Assembly (NCBI GenBank): GCA_016929875.1
Contig: JAFGHZ010000012.1
Span: forward strand, 1-8,275
Direction: 5' to 3'
Length of the DNA: 8,275 nt
DNA from: Dehalococcoidales bacterium
GTDB taxonomy: Bacteria > Chloroflexota > Dehalococcoidia > Dehalococcoidales > Fen-1064
The notes beneath the pieces were generated by a model, which was not told the DNA's origin, did no database searches, and saw only the letters and a program-made list of their open reading frames with translations. Below, in pieces: positions 1 to 5,454 of the stretch. The number at the start of each line of letters is the position of its first letter. Position 1 is the first letter of the stretch. The position numbers and the translations under genes were made by a program.

Positions 1-211
1 CTTCCATCTTCCACGCATTAAATTTTTCGCTGTTATATTGCCAGTCATAATGTAATGGTCTTATCCTGACTATTTTTCCGTTTTTAACATCAATTACTGA
101 CAGATTTCCGCAAGTGCCGAAATCATTTAACCCAAGTCCCTTGACGAAGGATTTTTCCTTCCCGGTTTCTTGATTGGATTTTTTCATTTTCTTTATATGA
201 CTCTTTCCCAT
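1..211 (-). CDS. Molybdopterin oxidoreductase, pyrogallol hydroxytransferase-like large subunit (5' part only)
   Basis: Only the N-terminal part of this gene is in the window; it runs off the left edge. The translation begins with a Lys-rich leader of about 25 residues, then reads DFGTCGNLSVIDVKNGKIVR, then IRPLHYDW and, near the edge, NAWKME. A short beta strand, V.DGKIVRI.P and a later WK.EA region are typical of the start of the catalytic subunit of DMSO-reductase-family molybdenum enzymes, and this spacing resembles the pyrogallol-phloroglucinol transhydroxylase large subunit and its many uncharacterised relatives in anaerobes. The usual CxxCxxxC iron-sulfur motif is not visible; a single Cys sits before GN. 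No twin-arginine signal is seen, so a cytoplasmic location is likely. Two ATGs are adjacent (214 and 211); AAGGAG at 219-224 is 4 and 7 bases from them, so I prefer 211. The family call is from memory of sequence patterns; the substrate cannot be told. Confidence 0.72.
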   Translation of the reverse strand, partial: MGKSHIKKMKKSNQETGKEKSFVKGLGLNDFGTCGNLSVIDVKNGKIVRIRPLHYDWQYNSEKFNAWKME

Positions 212-269
212 CATTCTTCTCCTTGTTTACGTTCATATCGACTGCAACTATGTGTGCTTTACAAAATAC

Positions 270-278
270 ATAATACCA
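270..278 (-). promoter_or_regulatory. Extended -10 promoter for the molybdoenzyme gene (candidate)
   Basis: On the minus strand the sequence TGGTATTAT is an extended -10 (TGn followed by TATTAT, five of six matches to TATAAT). It lies about 55 bases upstream of the start codon at 211. No good -35 is seen 17 bases further up, which is usual for extended -10 promoters. Prediction by eye only. Confidence 0.35.
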
Positions 279-420
279 GATTGTACTTAATCAGTGAAAT
301 CGTTTGCCTGGTTTTGGAAAGCCTGTGACTTTACAGTAAAAAGACTCTCCAGTAACTATATCTATGATTGTATGCTAAATGTGTTAGCTGGTAAATCAAT
401 TAGTCTATTAATCGTAGTAT

Positions 421-471
421 TAGTCAATATGGTTGAATTCTATTGATTTTTGACTATTTTAGTATTGACTT
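421..471. repeat. Cluster of TTGACT-type motifs in the divergent control region
   Basis: TAGTCAA at 421-427 is the exact reverse complement of TTGACTA at 450-456, and AGTCAATA at 422-429 is the exact reverse complement of TATTGACT at 463-470. The copies lie in an A+T-rich stretch between two divergent genes (211 minus and 630 plus). They could be operator half-sites for a regulator acting on one or both genes. Chance is also possible in such A+T-rich DNA. The rest of 212-629 holds no open reading frame that I would call a gene. Confidence 0.35.
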
Positions 472-493
472 GTTTTAAGAGTTAGCCCATTAT
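465..493 (+). promoter_or_regulatory. Candidate sigma-70-type promoter upstream of the small gene at 630
   Basis: TTGACT at 465-470 (five of six matches to the -35 consensus) is followed after 17 bases by CATTAT at 488-493 (four of six). Transcription would begin near 500 and leave a leader of about 130 bases before the ATG at 630. The -35 box is also one of the repeated TTGACT motifs, so a bound regulator there would compete with polymerase. Confidence 0.3.
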
Positions 494-629
494 TAATTTA
501 AGCGAAATACGCAAGCCAATAACAGGGAGATAAAGCGAGTCCATGTCTCAACCAGAAATATAGACAAATTTTTGAAAACTTAAATTTAACATAATAAAGG
601 AACTTAATCAACAGGGGAGGGAATAACAC

Positions 630-848
630 ATGGCATATCCATCCATAGAATATCAAAAAGTGATGACCGAAGTCGTATATATCAATTTACCTGCCCCTTC
701 AGAACCTAAAATGGGGATGTCTGGCATGGAACTTCTTCACGGCTTTCTAGGTGAATTTGCCAGGACTACTAATGCAGAAGTTAAAGCTTTTGTTAACACT
801 GCATCTGCAAAATGGAATGTACAATTTCGAACGCCGAGTTTACGATAA
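630..848 (+). CDS. Small unrecognised protein, probably the front part of a frameshifted gene
   Basis: The ATG at 630 is preceded by a strong ribosome binding site, AGGGGAGG at 613-620, nine bases upstream, which supports real translation. The 72-residue product has no recognised domain, signal peptide or membrane segment. It contains YINLPAPSEP near residue 20 and a Met/Gly-rich stretch before a predicted amphipathic helix (residues about 30-65). The last codons after TGCAAAATGG look unlike a natural ending, and the -1 frame from about 797 onward is open to 952 and encodes a plausible continuation. A joined product would be about 107 residues. I do not recognise the family; the gene could be a decayed copy, a sequencing or assembly error, or two separate small proteins. 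Confidence 0.55.
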   Translation: MAYPSIEYQKVMTEVVYINLPAPSEPKMGMSGMELLHGFLGEFARTTNAEVKAFVNTASAKWNVQFRTPSLR

Positions 849-952
849 TCGACTATTATAACGAATCAGATTGCTGTAAGGTAATGATATTGGTGAGAAA
901 CGGCAGCTCGGATGGCGTCCGCATTCGGTTCTTGTACAGTTATGAGGCTTAA
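812..952 (+). CDS. Probable back part of the same frameshifted small gene
   Basis: In the -1 frame relative to the gene starting at 630, the reading is open from just after a TAA at 794-796 to a TAA at 950-952. It reads NAEFTIIDYYNESDC, then KVMILVRNG, then RIRFLYSYEA: an alternation of hydrophobic and charged residues that looks like beta strands of a real domain. An ATG at 812 could start a 46-residue protein, but no ribosome binding site precedes it, so a fusion with the upstream frame is more likely. One missing base at CGAACG (828-833), for example a dropped A, would join the two frames. No canonical slippery heptamer for programmed -1 frameshifting is visible in the overlap. Confidence 0.45.
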   Translation: MECTISNAEFTIIDYYNESDCCKVMILVRNGSSDGVRIRFLYSYEA

Positions 953-1749
953 GATGAATTCATTTTTTGATCTAAAAAGTCAGCAAGTTTCATATAAATA
1001 TCTACGGCATCGCAACTTGGGCAAGAACTGAAAATAGATTTGCCTTCGTACCATGCCTTGGCTAGAGCGATTCGTCTTCGGATAGGTAGATCGGTCAGCG
1101 CACTGCCCGTGGTATCAAACACCGGAGTTTCCGAATGTCTGTCCGCTAGTTGCGCCAGCACTCTTTCGGATACCGAATTACTCGAGACCATATTTGGCAC
1201 GATAGCAACAATCTTGATATCGACGTTGAGTACATCTCGTAGTTCCGCTATCTCGCGTCTAAGGCTTTCCACCGCCTGCAAGGAAGTGTCTTCCGCCTGA
1301 ACAGGCACGATTATCCTCCTGGCCGCTACCAGGACGGCGTCCGTAAGAATACTGATTGTGGGGGCGGTATCGATTAAGCACACCTCATATCCTTCGGTGA
1401 GGATTTCTATTATCTTCTTAATCCTGGATTCGCCTGCTTTTTGTATTACCAGTTCATCCTCCAGCCTAAGAAGCGAGATATGCGCCGGCATCACCCAGAA
1501 ATTCTCCACCCGGGTGATCTGGGCTTGCATCTTGTCGATTTCTGCTTTTAAGATACAACTGAGGAGATCAAAATCATCACTGTCATACAGACTTTTCAGG
1601 CCGCACCCGATAGTCATCTGTCCCTGTGGATCCAGATCGACTAAAAGGACTTTCCTGCCCTTTTTAGCAAAAGCAGCGCCTAAATTTATAGTGGTGGTTG
1701 TCTTGCCAACTCCACCTTTGGGGTTGGCTAATGCCAATGTATATGACAT
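949..1749 (-). CDS. parA: ParA/Soj-family ATPase (orphan)
   Basis: A complete 266-residue P-loop ATPase of the ParA/MinD class, the usual length for chromosomal Soj. The deviant Walker A motif KGGVGKTTT covers residues 11-19, with both the signature Lys11 and the nucleotide-binding Lys16. LLVDLDPQGQ (35-44) is the Walker A' strand, and VCLIDTAPT (123-131) is the Walker B region. Such ATPases dimerise on ATP, bind DNA nonspecifically and position chromosomes, plasmids or protein arrays. ParA proteins normally act with a ParB adjacent; no ParB or parS-like neighbour is in this window, so the cargo is unknown. The start at the ATG at 1749 is chosen over a GTG at 1752 because AGGAGG (1757-1762) is seven bases from the ATG and only four from the GTG. 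The stop shares three bases with the stop of the convergent small gene. The C-terminus has a CPSC pair that is unusual for the family. Confidence 0.92.
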   Translation of the reverse strand: MSYTLALANPKGGVGKTTTTINLGAAFAKKGRKVLLVDLDPQGQMTIGCGLKSLYDSDDFDLLSCILKAEIDKMQAQITRVENFWVMPAHISLLRLEDELVIQKAGESRIKKIIEILTEGYEVCLIDTAPTISILTDAVLVAARRIIVPVQAEDTSLQAVESLRREIAELRDVLNVDIKIVAIVPNMVSSNSVSERVLAQLADRHSETPVFDTTGSALTDLPIRRRIALAKAWYEGKSIFSSCPSCDAVDIYMKLADFLDQKMNSS

Positions 1750-1782
1750 CACTGCACCTCCTCGCTACCTGCATCAGCTTTA

Positions 1783-1810
1783 ATTATTTTAAATGCTATA
1801 ACACGGTCAT
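1783..1810 (-). promoter_or_regulatory. Weak candidate promoter for the ParA gene
   Basis: On the minus strand ATGACC (1805-1810) and AATAAT (1783-1788) are spaced by 16 bases, matching the -35 and -10 consensus at four and five of six positions. Transcription would begin about 25-30 bases before the start codon at 1749. A distal promoter or read-through from the regulator gene at 2136 is also possible. Confidence 0.22.
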
Positions 1811-2000
1811 GCGCCACTGGACGGGACGAGATTTGTGGTGCCGTTTATTCCTTTTATGCATATAGTTTGCTAAAAGATATGAAAAGTCAAGGGATATGGC
1901 GACACTCCAGGGTTGGTTCCGAGACATCCCTAATCGTATTGTGGCACTGGGGCTTATTTTCTCATCCAATATATCCTTTTTAGATTATAAACAATGGTGA

Positions 2001-2034
2001 ATCCTGCACACTGTAATCGAAGATTACTCAGGAT
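2001..2034. repeat. Two-part inverted repeat in the 1750-2135 intergenic region
   Basis: Inner arms GTAATC (2013-2018) and GATTAC (2022-2027) pair around a GAA loop, and outer arms ATCCTG (2001-2006) and CAGGAT (2029-2034) pair outside them with an asymmetric bulge. A T-run (2049-2054) follows on the plus strand after 14 bases, too far for a classical terminator. It may end transcripts from the minus-strand regulator gene inefficiently or be an operator. The remaining part of this 386-base gap shows no convincing gene. Confidence 0.4.
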
Positions 2035-2135
2035 GCTTAAGGATGAGATTTTTTAACACGGCAGTGGCTTTGAGAATCAGTCGGTGAACTCAACGCTATC
2101 TGATAGGGAATTGTATGTGGATCGCATTCGAATAC

Positions 2136-3365
2136 TTAACAACGACGGAGAATAGATCTCATTCTGGCTACCAGTTCGCGTCCGCTGATGGATCGACTCA
2201 AATAAGCATTAGCTCCCATGCTATCTACTCTTTCCCGAACGTTTTCACTTTTTTTATTGCCTATGAGAATAATAGGCACGGATGATTGGGTGCGGATCCG
2301 GGAGCATAAATCTCCGATGTGTGATAGCTCATCATCCAGAACAACCAGGCTGGCTTCGTTAAACTTTTGAAGACTATCTTCGGGGTCTGTAAAAACCATC
2401 ATTTCAAATCCGGCTATTTTCAATACCCGTTCAAATTCAGCTGAGGATGTCGTGTCGTTGGCAACCCAGAGGACTTTTTTCTGATCCGCTGGTTCCACTG
2501 CTTCCGGAGAAGCCGGATTTACTGAATCTGATATTGCTTGAGGAGCCATTGCTTCTATATTTTTTTCAATCTTCGGGATTATCGTCGTTTTTATTGAGGT
2601 TGCTTCCAGATTTTCTGCCTGGATCACCGTTGACTCCGTTCCCCCGGTCGGTGCTTCTTCGTTTCTGAGAATTAATCCGTGTTTGATAGGAGTCCACGTA
2701 ATACCACCTTTGTGGGGTGTGCCCCACCATCGTAAAGGTTCCGGTTTGCTTAATGTCTGTTCTTCGGAGATGAATTCTATCTCATCAATTATCAGTTTGG
2801 ATAGTATAGGAACAAGTCGGGTGTTCAGTAATTCTCCTATCATGCCCATGGTTGCCGCAGGCTGCTCACTGAAAATACCCATAGCAAGGCGTGTTAGTAT
2901 ATTTACCTCATCGATACTGAGTTTAACCTTTATTTCTTCGGTTCCAAGAACAAGTTGGACAATTGTTGCTCTAAGTAAAGCCTGGCTGATGGGTTTAGCC
3001 CCATTTCCCACATCACTGATTATGGATACCAGGTGTTCTGGGTCGATGTCTTTAGTTATACAGGCGCTGGCGCCACTTCTCATGGCCGCAAAGATGTGAT
3101 AGTCGTCATGACGGTCCATCACCATAACAATTCCGACTGAAGGAACATTTTGTTTAATGCTCCGGGCTATTTGAAGACCACTGGGTTTACCGTTTTCAAT
3201 ATTTAGAATCGCTACGTCAGGGAGATATGATTCAATGAACTTGAGTGCTTCTTCATTACTCCCGGTGTCGCCAATGACCTCCACCTCTGCACTGGAAAGG
3301 ACAAAGCGAATTCCCTTTCTAAAGAGTACCTGCCAATCAGCCACATACACCCTGAGCCTTCCCAT
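2136..3365 (-). CDS. Two-receiver regulator with degenerate phosphorylation sites and a degenerate HTH-like middle
   Basis: A 409-residue protein with no close named match in my memory. Residues 3-120 resemble a NarL/LuxR-type receiver: VYVADWQVLFRKGI at 6-19, LPDVAILNI at 48-56, GASACITKD at 98-106. The position of the phospho-acceptor Asp is Asn55, and the second acidic residue is Trp11; the conserved Lys105 remains. Residues about 149-192 (LSIDEVNILTRLAMG, then SKL) resemble a worn GerE/LuxR helix-turn-helix. A Trp- and Pro-containing linker (about 200-295), acidic and Ala-rich at its end, leads to a second receiver-like domain (296-409) in which Asp residues at 344-345 are kept but the Lys is Arg391 and the Thr/Ser is Gly. 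The start at ATG 3365 is set by GGAGG at 3374-3378, eight bases upstream; an in-frame GTG at 3380 overlaps that site. It is divergent from the DUF2934 gene. Phosphorylation-independent signalling is inferred. Confidence 0.75.
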   Translation of the reverse strand: MGRLRVYVADWQVLFRKGIRFVLSSAEVEVIGDTGSNEEALKFIESYLPDVAILNIENGKPSGLQIARSIKQNVPSVGIVMVMDRHDDYHIFAAMRSGASACITKDIDPEHLVSIISDVGNGAKPISQALLRATIVQLVLGTEEIKVKLSIDEVNILTRLAMGIFSEQPAATMGMIGELLNTRLVPILSKLIIDEIEFISEEQTLSKPEPLRWWGTPHKGGITWTPIKHGLILRNEEAPTGGTESTVIQAENLEATSIKTTIIPKIEKNIEAMAPQAISDSVNPASPEAVEPADQKKVLWVANDTTSSAEFERVLKIAGFEMMVFTDPEDSLQKFNEASLVVLDDELSHIGDLCSRIRTQSSVPIILIGNKKSENVRERVDSMGANAYLSRSISGRELVARMRSILRRC

Positions 3366-3415
3366 TTGCCTTTCCTCCACGGGGTGTCAGGTCAATCGCT
3401 TGTAGTATTTTCTAT

Positions 3416-3444
3416 ATTTTAGTCCCACTTTTATGATTCTTCAA
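3416..3444 (-). promoter_or_regulatory. Promoter of the two-receiver regulator gene
   Basis: Minus-strand TTGAAG (3439-3444) and TAAAAT (3416-3421) are separated by exactly 17 bases. Transcription would begin near 3409, giving a leader of about 44 bases to the ATG at 3365. A further TATAAT at 3457-3462 on the same strand lacks a good -35. Confidence 0.45.
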
Positions 3445-3504
3445 GGAAACCACTTTATTATATTTTAATGAGACCTGAAAATTCATGATGAATTTGTAGA
3501 ATGG

Positions 3505-3513
3505 TGGTATAAT
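3505..3513 (+). promoter_or_regulatory. Extended -10 promoter of the DUF2934 gene
   Basis: TGGTATAAT is a perfect -10 hexamer (3508-3513) with the TGn extension. The -35 region is weak, as expected for this promoter type. Transcription would start near 3520, with a leader of about 60 bases before the ATG at 3579. It points away from the regulator promoter at 3416-3444, so the two genes share one short control region. Confidence 0.55.
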
Positions 3514-3578
3514 CAATTCAAAATGGGGCTGATAAGGATCTTTCTTGAAACCCGTTATGAACCTTGGAGGTGAAATAT

Positions 3579-3797
3579 ATGGGACGAGAAGATGAAATCA
3601 GGACAATTGCCTATCGCATATGGGAAGAGGAAGGTTGCGGTAATGGACGTGATTGTGAGCACTGGCTAATGGCAGAGACGATATGGGAGGATAAGAAAAA
3701 GAGTGAAGCATCTTTAAAGGATTCCGAAGCGGAGTTCGGGCAAACCGAGCCTCGAGGGATTCATCACTCTCTTCTTTTAAAAATGCTGGGACGATAG
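3579..3797 (+). CDS. DUF2934 family small protein
   Basis: A 72-residue protein. Residues 4-36 carry the DUF2934 pattern: IAYRIWEEEGC, then GRD.EHWL.AE, matching the family motif with Trp in both halves and the invariant HW pair. DUF2934 proteins are short, soluble and of unknown function. The remaining 36 residues are charged and probably flexible (KKKSEASLKDSEAE), ending in a basic LLLKMLGR. The ATG at 3579 is chosen because GGAGG (3566-3570) is eight bases upstream; an in-frame TTG at 3564 overlaps that site. It is transcribed divergently from the two-receiver regulator, which could control it, but no shared operator was found by eye. Confidence 0.82.
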   Translation: MGREDEIRTIAYRIWEEEGCGNGRDCEHWLMAETIWEDKKKSEASLKDSEAEFGQTEPRGIHHSLLLKMLGR

Positions 3798-3854
3798 GCG
3801 TCTGATTCAGGTTCGTTTTGTCATATTGAGTTGTGTGGTCGGTGTTCGTATTTT

Positions 3855-3872
3855 TATCTGGTTCACCGGATA
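3855..3872 (+). terminator. Hairpin after the DUF2934 gene, weak terminator candidate
   Basis: TATCTGG (3855-3861) and CCGGATA (3866-3872) form a seven-pair stem with one G.U pair around TTCA. The sequence after it contains GGGGTTTTGGG, not a clean T-run, so termination would be inefficient or dependent on other factors. It lies 58 bases past the DUF2934 stop. Confidence 0.3.
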
Positions 3873-3905
3873 AGGGGTTTTGGGCTCGGTATAGCAATTC
3901 CGCAC

Positions 3906-3951
3906 CGCAGGGCGTTGACTCTGCGTGTGGCCAAGGGACTCTGTCCCTTGG
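3906..3951. repeat. Pair of G+C-rich inverted repeats
   Basis: CGCAG (3906-3910) pairs with CTGCG (3921-3925), and CCAAGGGAC (3931-3939) pairs perfectly with GTCCCTTGG (3943-3951) around a TCT loop. Both elements share the word GACTCTG. The second palindrome resembles short intergenic palindromes found in many copies in genomes of anaerobic bacteria, so a REP-like repeat unit is possible; copy number cannot be seen from one window. Neither arm is followed by a T-run on either strand. Confidence 0.6.
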
Positions 3952-3957
3952 GAAACC

Positions 3958-4020
3958 ATGTATTTTTACCCTGCGCCAGGAGCGCAGGTAGTTTACTTAC
4001 GTAAAAATGTGGTTTTTACC
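3958..4020. repeat. Direct repeat with competing hairpins downstream of the MmgE/PrpD operon
   Basis: ATGTATTTTTACC (3958-3970) and ATGTGGTTTTTACC (4007-4020) form an imperfect direct repeat. Between them CCTGCGC (3970-3976) and GCGCAGG (3982-3988) make a perfect stem. GTAAAAA at 4001-4007 can pair either with the upstream TTTTTAC (3963-3969), enclosing that stem, or with the downstream TTTTTAC (4013-4019), so the two pairings exclude each other. On the minus strand this lies 30-90 bases past the operon's last stop and may terminate or stabilise its transcript. Confidence 0.5.
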
Positions 4021-4049
4021 TGGTCCCAGAATCAGGTCGTTTTCAATCC

Positions 4050-5438
4050 TTACACCACTAATAGTCGCGTCAGGTCCCTCACACTATTGAGATTTTCAAG
4101 GTTTTCTATCATTTCAAGAGCTTTTTTGGCATTCTCTCTTGTCACGGTTCTGCCAAACTCAACATTAGTCCAGAACTTGTCGATTAATTCTTCTTTTGAG
4201 AGGGGATTTTGCGGGTCGCCTCTTGGGATTTCGGTACTTTCAAGGTGCTCTCTGCCGTCTTTTGTGATTACCTTTACTTTAACACGGGACAGGTCTGCTT
4301 CCGGTAACTCGGACATTTTAATTATTTTAGTGAATGCCATTAACGCAGGATCATTGATGCTTTCCAGTGTAAAATGCTCCGGCCTGACACTTTTTCGTAA
4401 TAGTGCTGTAGCTACCGTATACCTTATATTGAAGGCCGCGTTAGCATGCGGATAATCTCCGATACGGAACGGCTGACCGCAGATATGCTTCAAGACTCCG
4501 GCGGATGCGTAGACAATAACTTCTTGAATATCTTCTGCCGCCAGGCCGTATTTGTTAACTAGGGCAAGTGAACAATCGATAGGCCCGTGTGTGATACGGC
4601 AACATGGATAGGGTTTGAAAGTGCCATCGCTGTAGAATTCTTTGCCGAGTTCCTTGGTCAGCGCTTGGGGATTTTTACAACCTTTAGTATAGAGGTTGTA
4701 GTAACCGAACTGGCCGAAAAGAGCGTCATCCGGGCCGGTCCATCCCGCTTTTGCTAATCTGGTTGAAAAGATTCCGCTACGGGCCGATAGCCCCTGACAT
4801 AGTTTGAAAGAAGTTGTCCCGTCCCAGACGATTTGTAAGCTGCCGGCAATTTGGTTAAGAACGATACCGAAGGCGTTCCTTATCTGACGGCGGTCCAGGC
4901 CTAGTAGACGTCCGGTGATGGCCGTGGTTCCGAATGCATTGACCGTACCTATGTTGTCCCACCCCTGGTCGAATTCGAACCCTGAAGCGATGAGTATCCG
5001 TGCGGCGATATCATCTCCCAACAGTAGTGAAGTAATCAGTTCCCGCCCGTTTATATCGGCGACTTCTCCCATGGTCAGAGCCGTCATCACTGTAGTACCG
5101 CTGATATGTCCAGGAAAGCTGGTGCCGTCGACCATCGGACTGACCGGCTCAAAGTCAAAGGACCTGGCCATTAGACTGTTAAGCATGGCCGCGTTTTGGG
5201 CGGGCACCTTATCGCCGTAAATCAGTATGGTCGATTCAGGTTTGCCTCCAAAATCTTTAAATATATCGAGCATTTGTAAGTTACTGGGTTCCGTAGCCCC
5301 GCCAATCAGACAGCCGACCACATCCGTGATGCGGTTTTTGGCATGGTCTATTGTGGCCTGATTAATATCTTCAAAACGTGTCTCCATGATGGTGGTAATA
5401 ATTTTGTCAAGAATCGTATTTTCCGAGTTTGTGTTCAT
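4050..5438 (-). CDS. MmgE/PrpD family protein, second copy in operon
   Basis: A full-length 462-residue protein of the family that includes 2-methylcitrate dehydratase, cis-aconitate decarboxylase and iminodisuccinate epimerase. It has the all-helical first domain (about 1-265) and the smaller C-terminal domain. Landmarks: VVGCLIGG (40-47), ARSFDFEP (91-98), GHISG with His111, FKLCQG with Lys212, KPYPCCRITH (275-284) with His284, and RYTVA with Tyr340. These match the conserved His, Lys, His and Tyr of the active site. The family's further His, in a G-F/W-H-T context, is Asp161 here (GWDNIG). The start ATG is preceded by GGAAGG (5446-5451), seven bases upstream and directly after the stop codon of the preceding gene. 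The product is probably cytoplasmic. The substrate is likely an organic acid brought in by the adjacent TRAP transporter, but this is inferred from order only. Confidence 0.88.
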   Translation of the reverse strand: MNTNSENTILDKIITTIMETRFEDINQATIDHAKNRITDVVGCLIGGATEPSNLQMLDIFKDFGGKPESTILIYGDKVPAQNAAMLNSLMARSFDFEPVSPMVDGTSFPGHISGTTVMTALTMGEVADINGRELITSLLLGDDIAARILIASGFEFDQGWDNIGTVNAFGTTAITGRLLGLDRRQIRNAFGIVLNQIAGSLQIVWDGTTSFKLCQGLSARSGIFSTRLAKAGWTGPDDALFGQFGYYNLYTKGCKNPQALTKELGKEFYSDGTFKPYPCCRITHGPIDCSLALVNKYGLAAEDIQEVIVYASAGVLKHICGQPFRIGDYPHANAAFNIRYTVATALLRKSVRPEHFTLESINDPALMAFTKIIKMSELPEADLSRVKVKVITKDGREHLESTEIPRGDPQNPLSKEELIDKFWTNVEFGRTVTRENAKKALEMIENLENLNSVRDLTRLLVV

Positions 5439-5445
5439 AAATATA

Positions 5446-5454
5446 CCTTCCTTA
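5446..5454 (-). promoter_or_regulatory. Ribosome binding site abutting the preceding stop codon (translational coupling)
   Basis: On the minus strand TAAGGAAGG holds the stop codon of the first MmgE/PrpD gene (5452-5454) joined to the ribosome binding site of the second. The gap between the two genes is 13 bases, so ribosomes finishing the first can readily start the second, keeping the two enzymes in step. Confidence 0.65.

Noticed and set aside
806..832. Programmed -1 frameshift signal in the small gene
   Set aside because: The A-run and T-run in the overlap do not fit an X-XXY-YYZ heptamer in the upstream frame, and no strong downstream hairpin was seen.
1358..1783. Plus-strand open frame opposite parA
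   Set aside because: It lies antisense to the conserved ATPase motifs and shows no recognisable features.
1879..1983. Open frame of 34 codons on the plus strand in the gap between parA and the regulator
   Set aside because: No ribosome binding site precedes its ATG, and the composition (many Trp, Ser and His in a random order) does not look like a real small protein.
2096..2106. Palindrome CTATC-T-GATAG just past the regulator stop codon
   Set aside because: The one-base centre cannot form a stable hairpin loop and no T-run follows; it may be chance.
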